Assembly: GCF_001570865.1 (NCBI RefSeq)
Contig: NZ_BCSM01000015.1
Coordinates: 1 to 64,000, forward strand
Length of the DNA: 64,000 nt
Origin: Rothia kristinae NBRC 15354
Lineage (GTDB): Bacteria; Actinomycetota; Actinomycetes; Actinomycetales; Micrococcaceae
Reading direction: 5' to 3'
Both the position numbers and the translations under genes were made by a program. How positions within the stretch are numbered: the first letter of the stretch is position 1; every line of letters begins with the position of its first letter. Below are positions 18,378-26,952 of the stretch, piece after piece. The notes beneath the pieces are model-generated. The model had not been told where the DNA came from and ran no database searches. It was given only the letters and a program-made list of their open reading frames with translations.

Positions 18378-18458
18378 GTGACGTCCCTTCGCTAGTGCTG
18401 GCTAGATCAGGTTCCAAGGGTCTGCTCTCAGCCGCCCACGGGCGGCACCCCTCGTCAC
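18378..18458 (-). promoter_or_regulatory. TPP riboswitch (THI box) of the thiMED-tenA operon
   Basis: The minus strand carries all conserved TPP-aptamer blocks in order: P1 5' strand GTGACG, GGGGTGCC, GGCTGAGAG, ACCCTT, GAACCTGATCTAG, CTAGCGAAGGGA, and P1 3' strand CGTCAC. The operon's Shine-Dalgarno is the conserved AAGGGA itself, and P1 closes one base before the thiM ATG. Ligand binding should therefore hide the ribosome site directly, with no separate expression platform. A possible promoter -10 (TACAGT, minus strand, 18533-18538) gives a leader of about 150 nt. Confidence 0.95.
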
Positions 18459-18539
18459 GGGCTCCCCGCGCGGCGCCGGTGCGACGGCCGCAGGGGAGGT
18501 CAGGCCGCATCCTCGCGACCGACTCAGGCCTCACTGTAG

Positions 18540-19443
18540 TACGCATCACCGCGGAAGCGCCGCCGTGCGACATCGGGGGTGAGGGGGATGGGCCCGCCTC
18601 CGGCCGGGACGAAACGCTGGGATGAGCGGGGGCGGGCGGGATGAGTGGGGTGGGTGGGGATGGGGTGTCCACCGGGTTGTCCACAGGGGCTGTCCACACC
18701 CGTGGAGAACTCACACCGATGTGGTTCCCGACGACGCGCCCCTGCGGGCCCGTTCCACACCGATCCGGTCCCCTCATCCCCCGACATATCCCCACCTGTG
18801 GAAAACTCCGTGCACAACGGGTCGACGGCGGGCCGCCTCCGACGTCGGGGGTGTGGACGGCTGTGGATAACGGCGACGCAGCGCGGCATCCGATCAGCGG
18901 GAGGCGCGCGGCCGGGGATCGGGGCGTCACCGAGGGCGCGGCCCCCGAGCCACGGAACCCTCCTCGCCCCCAGACGTGCCCCCGGATCCCCGATCTTCCG
19001 CGGAATTCCGGGGGATGCCCCCGGTAGCCAGACGCCCTCGGAGCACCGAGATCCCCCAGAGAGACCCGGAGAACCCCGCCGGCCGAGCACCGGGCCCGCA
19101 CCGGGCGCGCACCGCGGACGCGGGGGTGCGGGTATCCGATTCTCCACCGTCCCATCCACAGGCGCTGTGAAATGACAGCGGTGTGTTTCGTGCGAGGTGG
19201 GTCACCGTTCGAACACCCTTGCCGGGGCCGAGGGCCCGCAGCGGGCGGGGCGCGGCGGGCGCGGAAGACATGCGCGCATCGGCACTCGCAGACGTCTTCG
19301 AGTTGTTCACAATGTTGTACACACCTGTGGATAACCTTCTCCACCGGTGTGCACCGCGCCGCCGCCCGATGCTCGATATCCGATGTCGGGAGCGCAGCGT
19401 CGATGACGCCGATGACGGCGGACCGTTCTGACCCCAGACGCAC
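18540..19443. other. Gene-free region with a cluster of DnaA boxes
   Basis: About 900 bp with no believable ORF. It holds a perfect TTGTCCACA (18677-18685), two perfect TTATCCACA on the minus strand (18862-18870, 19326-19334), and one-mismatch boxes at 18690-18698 (ctgtccaca), 18797-18805 (minus, ttttccaca), 19303-19311 (ttgttcaca) and 19315-19323 (ttgtacaca). Weaker matches are at 18852 and 19152. The last three strong boxes are packed in 32 bp. dnaA, dnaN, rpmH and gyrB are not nearby, so this is not the standard actinobacterial oriC context; a DnaA-titration or secondary origin-like site is the alternative. Confidence 0.65.
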
Positions 19444-19487
19444 CGCAGGGCGGCACCCCGATGCGAGGATCAGGGTGCCGCCCTGCG
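19444..19487 (-). terminator. Perfect 15-bp hairpin after doxX
   Basis: CGCAGGGCGGCACCC and GGGTGCCGCCCTGCG pair perfectly around a 14-nt loop, 60 nt past the DoxX stop. There is no T-run, so it may act as a GC-rich terminator or mRNA 3' end, as is common in actinobacteria. Confidence 0.65.
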
Positions 19488-19547
19488 CGGCGGACGGAAG
19501 CGGCGGTCGGATGCGGCGGATTCGCTGCCCCGCCGGGGAGGGTCCGC

Positions 19548-19991
19548 TCAGGCCAGCAGGCTCGCCCCAGGACGGCCTTCGAAGGCCCCGGAGATCGCCA
19601 GGCGGCCCGGCCCGGTGAAGGCCAGCGCCAGCGCACCCAGGGCCAGGACCAGCACGAACTCGTAGCCGCCGTCGCTGGCGAAGAACCCGGCGGAGGCGTG
19701 GGCGAAGTAGATCGCGCCGAGCATCTCCAGGCCCAGCAGCAGCCCGGCCAGGCGGCTGAGCAGCCCCACGATCAGGGCGATGCCGCCGATGAACTCCAGG
19801 TAGGCGGCGAAGGCCGCGGACAGCTCGGCGGCAGGCACGCCCATCTGCGCGAAGTTCGCGGCGGTGCCGTCCACCGTCCACGTGTGGATCTTCTGCCAGC
19901 CGTGCATCAGGAAGACGATGCCGAGCACCACACGCAGCAGGAACAGCCCGAAGGAGGCGCGGAAAGTCGAGGTCTCGTTGCGGTAGCTCAT
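19548..19991 (-). CDS. DoxX-family membrane protein
   Basis: 147 residues with four predicted membrane helices. RVVLGIVFLMHGWQKIHTW and FAAYLEFIGGIALIVGLLSRLAGLLLGLEM are the DoxX family blocks. DoxX-like proteins are linked to thiol/redox stress and are often induced by oxidants. ATG 19991 sits 67 bp downstream of a MarR-family gene on the same strand, with an AT-richer spacer that may contain its own promoter and the regulator's site. Confidence 0.85.
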   Translation of the reverse strand: MSYRNETSTFRASFGLFLLRVVLGIVFLMHGWQKIHTWTVDGTAANFAQMGVPAAELSAAFAAYLEFIGGIALIVGLLSRLAGLLLGLEMLGAIYFAHASAGFFASDGGYEFVLVLALGALALAFTGPGRLAISGAFEGRPGASLLA

Positions 19992-20058
19992 AGTCGGCTA
20001 CTTTACCGATCAATGAAATTTCCGCTAGGGGTTCGTCACAGAAGGCGACGTCGGGGCG

Positions 20059-20619
20059 TCACCTCTCGGCGTCGCCCCCCGGGCAGGCCTCCCCCAGGCG
20101 CGGATGCTGCCCGCGCTCCAGCTGCGCGTTGATCACCGCGGAGGGCTTCCCGCCCAGCAGTGCCTCGCCGATGCCGGCCAGCTGGGTCACCTGGCGGCGG
20201 GTCAGGTGGTTGAACACCGAGCGGCGCACCTGCTCGACGTGGCCGGGGGCCGCGGCCTCCAGGACCTCGCGCCCGACCGGCAGCAGGTGGCACAGGGTCA
20301 CCCGACGGTCCACGGTGGAGGTGGAGCGGCGCACGAAGCCCTGCTCCTCCAGTCGCTTGACCACCCGGGAGAGCCGAGCCAGGCGGGTGGAGGTCTGCGC
20401 GGACAGATCGGACATGGACAGCCGCTGCTCCGGAGCCTCGGAGAGCATCGCCAGGACCATGTACTCCACGAAGCCCAGGCCGGAGTCCCGCTGCAGCTGG
20501 TTCTCCAGCTGACCGGGAAGCTGGAACATGATCGCGGACAGGCACAGCCAGGCGTCGCGCTCCTCGGGGCTGAGCCACCGGGGCTCCCGATCGCTGCCCT
20601 CACCCACGCCGGTGGCCAT
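20059..20619 (-). CDS. MarR-family regulator
   Basis: 186 residues. The winged-helix core (about residues 45-130) has LGFVEYMVLAMLSEAPEQRLSM, LARLSRVVKRLEEQGFV and the wing STSTVDRRVTLCHL. Dimerisation helices flank it. ATG 20619 follows GGAGCGG. It precedes the DoxX gene on the same strand, the usual pair of a redox- or drug-responsive MarR repressor and its target. It lacks the N-terminal OhrR cysteine. Confidence 0.85.
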   Translation of the reverse strand: MATGVGEGSDREPRWLSPEERDAWLCLSAIMFQLPGQLENQLQRDSGLGFVEYMVLAMLSEAPEQRLSMSDLSAQTSTRLARLSRVVKRLEEQGFVRRSTSTVDRRVTLCHLLPVGREVLEAAAPGHVEQVRRSVFNHLTRRQVTQLAGIGEALLGGKPSAVINAQLERGQHPRLGEACPGGDAER

Positions 20620-20890
20620 AGCGCCGCTCCCCTCTGCTCGTGATCCTCCGCTGCTGCGCGCCCCTCGATTATGCCCCAGCACCCGGACCCCGTCCCGCAC
20701 GCCTCTCCCCGGGCACGACCCGCCCTCCCGCCGTCGGCCCTGGTCCACGCCCCCGAGATTCGGTAAGCTCGCTGGTCGGTGTGCCGGGAAGTCTGGTCGG
20801 CATGCGCGGACGTCTCCTGCGGCGCAGGGCGACCCCGCGCATCCTCGTCTCACCCGTCCCCAGCGGACGCCGACCGCGAAAGCGAGCACC

Positions 20891-22144
20891 ATGACCGCCG
20901 ACTCCCCGACGCCGCCCGCCCTCCTCTCCCGCCTCGGCTCCCTCCTGCGCAGCGAGGCCGCGGGCGGGGCGCTCCTGCTGCTGGCCACCCTGGCCGCGCT
21001 CATCCTGGCCAACTCCGGCCTCGCCCCGACCTACTTCGGCGTCCGGGATCACCATCTCGACGTCGACCTCGGGCCTCTGCCCCTGCACCTGTCCCTCGGG
21101 CACTGGGCCTCGGACGGGCTCCTGGCGGTGTTCTTCTTCCTCGTGGGCCTGGAGCTGAAGAAGGAGATCCTCGACGGGGACCTGCGGGATCCGGGCAAGG
21201 CCCTCGTGCCGGTCGCCGCGGCGGTCGGCGGGGTCATCGTACCCGCCCTGATCTTCCTCGGCGTCACCGCGATGATGCCGGACTCCCCCGCGGAGGCGGC
21301 CCGCGGCTGGGCCGTGCCCACCGCCACGGACATCGCCTTCGCGGTGGCCGTGCTCGCCGTCATCGGGCGGAACCTGCCCTCCGCGCTGCGGCTGTTCCTG
21401 CTGACCCTGGCCGTGGTGGATGACCTCCTGGCCATCACCATCATCGCCGTGTTCTACACGGAGCAGGTGCACCTGCTCTACCTGGGCCTGGCCGTGCTGC
21501 CGCTGCTGGCCTACGCCCTGCTCGCCCAGCGGTTGCAGGCCGTGTTCCTGCGCCGCGTGGGGGCCACCTGGCTGCTCCTGCTGCCCCTGGGCTTCCTCGT
21601 CTGGGCGCTGTTCGTCGGCTCCGGGATCCACGCGACCATCGCCGGGGTCCTGCTGGGCCTGTGCGTGCCGGTGCTGCCCGGGCGGCGCACCCCCGACGAC
21701 GCCGGGCACAGCCTCGCCGAGGCCATGGAGCACCACCTGCGCCCCCTGTCCGCCGGGGTGTGCGTGCCCGTGTTCGCGTTCCTGTCCGCCGGGGTCGCGG
21801 TGGGCGGATGGTCCGGCTTCGCCGAGGCCGCCACCTCCCCCGCGGGCCTGGGCGTGGTGCTGGGGCTGGTGCTCGGCAAGGCCGTGGGCATCACCGGAGC
21901 CACCTGGCTGGTGACCCGCCTGCCCGGCACCCGCCTGGACCCGTCCCTGCGCTGGCTGGACGTGGTGGGGGTGTCCCTGCTGGCCGGCATCGGCTTCACC
22001 GTCTCCCTGCTGATCGCGGAGCTGGGCTTCGAGCCCGGCTCGGCCCTGAACGACGCCGCGAAGATCGGCATCCTCACCGGCTCCGCGGTGGCCGCCCTGG
22101 CCGGCGCCGCCGTCCTCGGCCCCCGCAGCCGGGCCCGCGCCTGA
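20891..22144 (+). CDS. nhaA: Na+/H+ antiporter NhaA
   Basis: 417 residues, about 12 membrane segments. Exchanges sodium for protons across the membrane for pH and salt homeostasis. The ion-binding aspartate pair is in LAVVDDLLAI (residues 177-178), and WAVPTATDIAFAVAVLAV and GLELKKEILDGDL are family signatures. The 270-bp region upstream has no clear promoter. Followed by long hairpin C. Confidence 0.95.
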   Translation: MTADSPTPPALLSRLGSLLRSEAAGGALLLLATLAALILANSGLAPTYFGVRDHHLDVDLGPLPLHLSLGHWASDGLLAVFFFLVGLELKKEILDGDLRDPGKALVPVAAAVGGVIVPALIFLGVTAMMPDSPAEAARGWAVPTATDIAFAVAVLAVIGRNLPSALRLFLLTLAVVDDLLAITIIAVFYTEQVHLLYLGLAVLPLLAYALLAQRLQAVFLRRVGATWLLLLPLGFLVWALFVGSGIHATIAGVLLGLCVPVLPGRRTPDDAGHSLAEAMEHHLRPLSAGVCVPVFAFLSAGVAVGGWSGFAEAATSPAGLGVVLGLVLGKAVGITGATWLVTRLPGTRLDPSLRWLDVVGVSLLAGIGFTVSLLIAELGFEPGSALNDAAKIGILTGSAVAALAGAAVLGPRSRARA

Positions 22145-22168
22145 CTGACCCTCCTCGCCTGACCCCCC

Positions 22169-22234
22169 CGCGCCGAATCATCGATTCCGACGAGAATCCG
22201 GCCGAAAATCCGTCGGAATCGATGACTCGGCGCG
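22169..22234. repeat. Long hairpin C after nhaA
   Basis: CGCGCCGAATCATCGATTCC pairs with GGAATCGATGACTCGGCGCG with one mismatch (24-bp arms counting GACG/CGTC), around an 18-nt centre AGAATCCGGCCGAAAATC. It starts 25 nt after the nhaA stop and is its likely terminator. Unlike families A and B it has no second copy in the window. Confidence 0.8.
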
Positions 22235-22360
22235 GAAGGGGCGGGCGGAGATAGAGGTTGAGGGGGCGTCTCGTGCGGGAAATTCCCATGAATCTCTCGT
22301 ATCCTGCCCCTCGGGCCGCGCGCGTTCCGCCGGCCCTCGCACCACGGGGAGAGGATACGG

Positions 22361-23533
22361 GTGAAGGCCTTCGAGATCACCGGGTTGGGCTTCATCGGCA
22401 CGCTGCTGGCGGTGACCGTCGTCGTCTTCCTCCTCGCCGTGTTCCTGCCGCCGCGGATGCGCCGGACCGGCTGGCTGCGCTACCTCGTGCAGGCCGTGAG
22501 CCTGGTGCTGGTGGCCGCACTCGCCCTGGCCAGCGTCGCGGCGCTGCTGAACCGGGACAACAACTGGTACACCAGCTGGGATGAGCTCACCGCGGGTCCC
22601 GCCCCCGCGGCCACCACCACCCACTACGGCGCGGTACCTGCGGCCGTGACCACCCCCGCGACCGTGCGCCAGACCCCCACCGAGCTGCAGTCCCACCCGG
22701 AGGACAACCCGCAGTTCGGGCACCTGCTGGACCGCGACGCCGAGGACGGGCAGTACCTCACCTTCCACTTCAAGGGCCCCGTCACCGGGCAGGCCAACGA
22801 CCTCATGATCTGGCTGCCCGCCTCCTACCTCAGCCACCCGGACCGCTTCTACCCCGTGATCCTGGGCTTCACCGGCTTCCCCGGCTCCCCCGCGACCTAC
22901 TCGAAATCCGTGGACTACGGGCAGATGATCGCCGACGCCGCGCAGAACCGCAGCATGCGCGAGGCGATCTTCGTGGTGCCCAACGTCTCCCCCGGCAGCT
23001 ACGACAGCGAGTGCGTGGACGGGGACCGCCCCGTGCACGGGATGGGCACCCCCAAGGCGGAGAGCTACGTGACCCGGGACGTGGTGCCGTGGCTGCGCCA
23101 GAACCTGCGCACCATCGACGACCCCCGCGCCTGGTCCACCGAGGGCTACAGCGCCGGCGGCTGGTGCTCGGCCATGCTCACCCTGCGCCACCCGGACCTG
23201 TTCGGCACCGCCATGATCCAGTCCGGGTACTTCAGCCCCATCTACACCGGCGCGCAGCAGTGGACCGAGGCCCGGGACCCCAAGTACGACCTGGCCCGCA
23301 TCGCCCGCGACGAGGCCCCCGACGTCGCGCTGTACTACTACTCCTCCACCGACGACACCCTCTCCTGGCCGGCCGCCGAGGCCTTCCGCCGCTCCGTGCG
23401 CGCACCCACCTCCCTGTCCGTGAACACCGTGCCCGTGGGCGGGCACCGGCTGGATGTGTGGCTGCCCGGGATGGAGCAGGGGCTGCAGTGGCTGGGCCGG
23501 ACCAGCCCGTACTTCGCCCCCACTGCCACCTGA
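22361..23533 (+). CDS. Membrane-anchored alpha/beta hydrolase, antigen 85/esterase D-like
   Basis: 390 residues. Two N-terminal membrane helices (residues 8-29 and 40-62) put the catalytic domain outside the cell. The fold is of the esterase D/antigen 85 type: DLMIWLPASYL, YPVILGFTGFPG, nucleophile elbow GYSAGGW, Asp in YYYSSTDDTLSW, and His in VPVGGHRLDVW. GTG 22361 follows GGGGAGAGGA. It lies 83 bp before lysX. In Corynebacterium an exported hydrolase acts on aminoacylated lipids made by such synthases; the same role here is inference. Confidence 0.8.
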   Translation: MKAFEITGLGFIGTLLAVTVVVFLLAVFLPPRMRRTGWLRYLVQAVSLVLVAALALASVAALLNRDNNWYTSWDELTAGPAPAATTTHYGAVPAAVTTPATVRQTPTELQSHPEDNPQFGHLLDRDAEDGQYLTFHFKGPVTGQANDLMIWLPASYLSHPDRFYPVILGFTGFPGSPATYSKSVDYGQMIADAAQNRSMREAIFVVPNVSPGSYDSECVDGDRPVHGMGTPKAESYVTRDVVPWLRQNLRTIDDPRAWSTEGYSAGGWCSAMLTLRHPDLFGTAMIQSGYFSPIYTGAQQWTEARDPKYDLARIARDEAPDVALYYYSSTDDTLSWPAAEAFRRSVRAPTSLSVNTVPVGGHRLDVWLPGMEQGLQWLGRTSPYFAPTAT

Positions 23534-23616
23534 GCCGAACGCCCCCGCTCACCCACCGCACCGCCGCACCGCTCACCGCGGCCGATCCGCACCCGCCACC
23601 GAGGAGCCACACCGCC

Positions 23617-26600
23617 ATGAAGACCCGCACCGTGAAGACAGCACCCGGGGAGCGCACGGCCCGCTGCCTGACGTGGATGTATGCGGGGGCCGTCATCGTC
23701 AACATCGCCCTGCTGATCGGCACCCCGCTGCGCGGCGGCTTCAGCTTCATCGAGTTCGCGGCCTACGTGCTGAACCTGCCCGTGGAGCGCAGCCTGATCG
23801 CCACGGTCGCCTCGATCGTCATCTTCTGGGCGCTGATGCGGCGCAAGCGGGCCGGGCTGTGGGCGGCCCTGTTCTTCCAGGTCGCCGGCTCCGCGCTGGC
23901 CCTGGTCTCCACGATCTCCCTGCCCTGGACCCTCGAGGAGGAGCCGCCCTCCGGGCTGTGGGTGGCCATCGGGGCGAACGCGATCAGCGTGATCATCGGC
24001 GTGGTGCTCACCGTGCTCCTGGTGCGGGCCCGGCGGGCCTTCCCCGCCCGCACCCTGCGCTCCTCCTACGGGATGGCCCTGGCCGTGCTCGGCGGCGGCT
24101 TCCTCCTCGCCCTGGTGGCCTCCTGGCTGGTGCTGCCGGTGAGCTCCTGGACGCACTTCGGCACCCTGATGCTGCGGGCCCTCGGGGTGAACACCGGGTG
24201 GGCCATCCACAGCCTGCCGCACGTGCAGCGCTGGCAGGTCCAGACCATCACCACCATCTACGGCGTCGTCGCGATCGCGGCGATCTGGGTGTTCCTGCGC
24301 TCCGGCAAGCCCGTGCACTCCTGGACCGAGGAGCGGGAGATGCACCTGCGCCGGCTGCTGCACGAATACGGCGGGCAGGACTCCCTGTCCTACTTCGCCA
24401 CTCGGCGGGAGAAGTCCGTGATCTTCTCCCCGGACGGGCGGGCCGCCGTGGCCTACCGGGTGATCCGGTCGGTGTCCCTGGCCGCCGGAGACCCCATCGG
24501 GGATCCGGCCTCCTGGGACGCGGCGATCCGCGAGTGGAAGAAGGAGGCGCGCACCTACGGCTGGATCCCCGCCGTGATCAGCGCCTCCAAGGCCGGCGCC
24601 CCCGCATATGTTCGCACCGGCATGTCCGTGATCCCCCTGGGTGACGAGGCGATCATCCACCCGGAGCGCTTCTCCCTGAACAACACCTCCATGACGGAGA
24701 TGCGCCACACCGTCGCCCGCCTGGAGCGGGCCGGGATGACGCTGCGCGTGCGCCGCCACGGGGACCTCAGCGACGAGGAGCTGCGCGCCGTCATCGAGCA
24801 CACGGACTCCTGGCGCCACGGGGACACCGAGCGCGGCTTCTCCATGGCGCTGAGCCGCCTCGGCGATCCCGCGGATGCCCGCTGCCTGCTGGTCACCGCG
24901 CACACCGCCGACGGCGCCGCCGTCGGCCTGCTCTCCTTCGTCCCCTGGGGGGCCTCCGGGATCTCCCTGGACGTGATGCGCCGCTCCCCGGACTCCCCCA
25001 ACGGCACCACCGAGTTCATGATCGCGAAGCTGCTGGGGGAGGCCGAGGAGCTGGGCATCACCCGCGTGTCCCTGAACTTCGCGATGTTCCGGGAGACCTT
25101 CGCCCGCTCCCACGAGTTCGGCGCCAGCGCCTGGACCCGCTTCAACTCCTCCGTGCTGGGGGTGCTGGACCGGTTCCTGCAGCTGGAGCGGCTGTACCAG
25201 TTCAACCAGCGCTTCCACCCCGAATGGGTCCCGCGCTACCTGTGCCTGGACTCCAAGCTGTCCACCGTCAACGTGGCCCTGGCCTCCGGGGTTGCGGAGG
25301 GCTTCCTGCCGCAGTGGCTGCTGCCCAAGACCCCCGCGCACCCCAGGCTGTCCCCGGAGAACCTCGCCGCCCTGCGGGAGCTGGAGCGTCAGCGCGTGGG
25401 CGCCGATGACCTCACCCCGGAGTGGAGCGACCAGACTCGCCACCGCATCGCGCACCTGGAGCAGATGCGCGCGGCCGGGTTGGAGCCCTACCCGAAGGGC
25501 GACGGTCAGGGCGTGAGCGTGTCCGCGCTGGCCCGGATGCTCGCGCAGGAGCCGGCGGGGACCACGGCCGCCGTCGTCGGGCGGATCCGGTCCATCCGCC
25601 GCCACGGCGGGGTGGCGTTCCTGGAGCTGACCGAGCACGGGCACACGATCCAGGCGATGCTGGAGCGCGCAGTGCTCGGCGAGGAGTCCCTGCGCCGGGT
25701 GCGCTGGGCGGACACCGGGGACCACGTGCTGATCCGCGGCAGGCTGGGCGCCTCCCGCACCGGCACCCCGTCCCTGCTGGCCGAGTCCTGGCGGATCCTG
25801 TCCAAGTGCCTGCATCCCATCCCCTTCGGCTCCTTCACGGACCCGGAGGCCCGGCTGCGCCGCCGCTCGGTGGACCTGATCGTCAACCCGGAGGAGTCCC
25901 GGCGCCTGCGCGTGCGAGCGCAGACCATCCGGGCGATCCGACGCACCCTGGATGCGGACGGCTTCCTGGAGGTGGAGACGCCGATGCTCAACACCGTGCA
26001 CGGCGGCGCCTCCGCCCGGCCCTTCAAGACCTTCATCAACGCCTACGGGGTGGATCTAACCCTGCGCATCGCCCCGGAGCTGTACCTGAAGCGCCTGGTA
26101 GTCGGGGACATGGGCCCGGTGTACGAGCTGGGCCGGGACTTCCGCAACGAGGGGGCGGATGCCACCCACAACCCCGAGTTCACGGTGCTGGAGGCCTACC
26201 AGCCCTACGCCGACTACGACGCGATGCGCCTGCTGACCGAGCGGATCATCAAGAGCGCCGCGCGCGCGGTGTTCGACGCCGAGCAGCTGCCGCTGCGCCA
26301 CGGGGAGCACCCCAAGGATCCGAGCACCCCGGCCGTGCTCACCGACGTCTCCGGCGAGTGGCCCGTGGTCAGCGTGCTGGATGCGGTCTCCGCGGCCGTG
26401 GGCCGTCGCATCGACCTGGACACGGACTTCGAGGTGCTGATGCGCCTGGCCGCCGAGCACGAGATCCACGTCCGGGACGACATGGGCCCGGGCGCGGTGA
26501 TCGAGGAGCTGTACGGCGAGCTGGTGGAGGCCAAGACGGTGCGCCCGACCTTCTACCGCGACTTCCCGGTGGAGACCTCGCCGCTGGCCGGCCCGCACCG

Positions 26601-26952
26601 CAGCATCCCCGGGCTGGCCGAGCGGTGGGACCTGGTGATCAACGGCACCGAGATGGGCACCGCCTACTCGGAGATGGCCGACGCCCTGGAGCAGCGCCGC
26701 CGCCTGACCGAGCAGTCTCTCAAGGCCGCCGCCGGAAACCCGGAGGCGATGCAGATCGACGAGGACTTCCTGGCCGCCCTGGAGACGGGCCTGCCGCCCA
26801 CGGGCGGGCTGGGCATCGGCATCGACCGGCTGATCATGATGCTCACCGACGCCCCGATCCGCGGGGTGCTGGCCTTCCCGTTCGTACGCCCGGCCCCCGG
26901 GGCCCGCCCCGCCGGGCGCACCGCCGGCGCCGAGTCCGTCAGCTCGGCATGA
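23617..26952 (+). CDS. lysX: Lysylphosphatidylglycerol synthase fused to lysyl-tRNA synthetase
   Basis: 1111 residues, two enzymes in one as in mycobacterial LysX. Residues 1-220 are membrane helices. Residues about 240-560 are the MprF-type DUF2156 transferase domain (AYVRTGMSVIPLGDEA, EFMIAKLLGEAEELGI) that moves lysine from tRNA to phosphatidylglycerol. Residues about 625-740 are the OB-fold anticodon domain and 760-1100 the class II synthetase core, with motif 2 GRDFRNEGADATHNPEF and motif 3 GLGIGIDRLI. The product makes the membrane less negative and resistant to cationic peptides. GAGGAG precedes ATG 23617. Its stop overlaps the next start. Confidence 0.95.
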   Translation: MKTRTVKTAPGERTARCLTWMYAGAVIVNIALLIGTPLRGGFSFIEFAAYVLNLPVERSLIATVASIVIFWALMRRKRAGLWAALFFQVAGSALALVSTISLPWTLEEEPPSGLWVAIGANAISVIIGVVLTVLLVRARRAFPARTLRSSYGMALAVLGGGFLLALVASWLVLPVSSWTHFGTLMLRALGVNTGWAIHSLPHVQRWQVQTITTIYGVVAIAAIWVFLRSGKPVHSWTEEREMHLRRLLHEYGGQDSLSYFATRREKSVIFSPDGRAAVAYRVIRSVSLAAGDPIGDPASWDAAIREWKKEARTYGWIPAVISASKAGAPAYVRTGMSVIPLGDEAIIHPERFSLNNTSMTEMRHTVARLERAGMTLRVRRHGDLSDEELRAVIEHTDSWRHGDTERGFSMALSRLGDPADARCLLVTAHTADGAAVGLLSFVPWGASGISLDVMRRSPDSPNGTTEFMIAKLLGEAEELGITRVSLNFAMFRETFARSHEFGASAWTRFNSSVLGVLDRFLQLERLYQFNQRFHPEWVPRYLCLDSKLSTVNVALASGVAEGFLPQWLLPKTPAHPRLSPENLAALRELERQRVGADDLTPEWSDQTRHRIAHLEQMRAAGLEPYPKGDGQGVSVSALARMLAQEPAGTTAAVVGRIRSIRRHGGVAFLELTEHGHTIQAMLERAVLGEESLRRVRWADTGDHVLIRGRLGASRTGTPSLLAESWRILSKCLHPIPFGSFTDPEARLRRRSVDLIVNPEESRRLRVRAQTIRAIRRTLDADGFLEVETPMLNTVHGGASARPFKTFINAYGVDLTLRIAPELYLKRLVVGDMGPVYELGRDFRNEGADATHNPEFTVLEAYQPYADYDAMRLLTERIIKSAARAVFDAEQLPLRHGEHPKDPSTPAVLTDVSGEWPVVSVLDAVSAAVGRRIDLDTDFEVLMRLAAEHEIHVRDDMGPGAVIEELYGELVEAKTVRPTFYRDFPVETSPLAGPHRSIPGLAERWDLVINGTEMGTAYSEMADALEQRRRLTEQSLKAAAGNPEAMQIDEDFLAALETGLPPTGGLGIGIDRLIMMLTDAPIRGVLAFPFVRPAPGARPAGRTAGAESVSSA

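Noticed and set aside
18524-19159. 211-codon minus-strand ORF in the gene-free region
   Set aside because: Low-complexity Pro/Arg/Gly text. Its repeated EFSTG comes from the repeated DnaA-like boxes, not from a protein.
18540-19443. Calling this region oriC outright
   Set aside because: Boxes fit, but dnaA/dnaN are not adjacent and no AT-rich unwinding element is obvious. Kept as a candidate DnaA-binding region.
23338-26001. 887-codon ORF on the minus strand opposite lysX, and similar long antisense ORFs (4638-6497, 7516-9543, 2312-4171)
   Set aside because: They mirror real genes, are dominated by Gly/Arg/Ala/Pro/His, and show no family motif. High GC removes stop codons from antisense frames.
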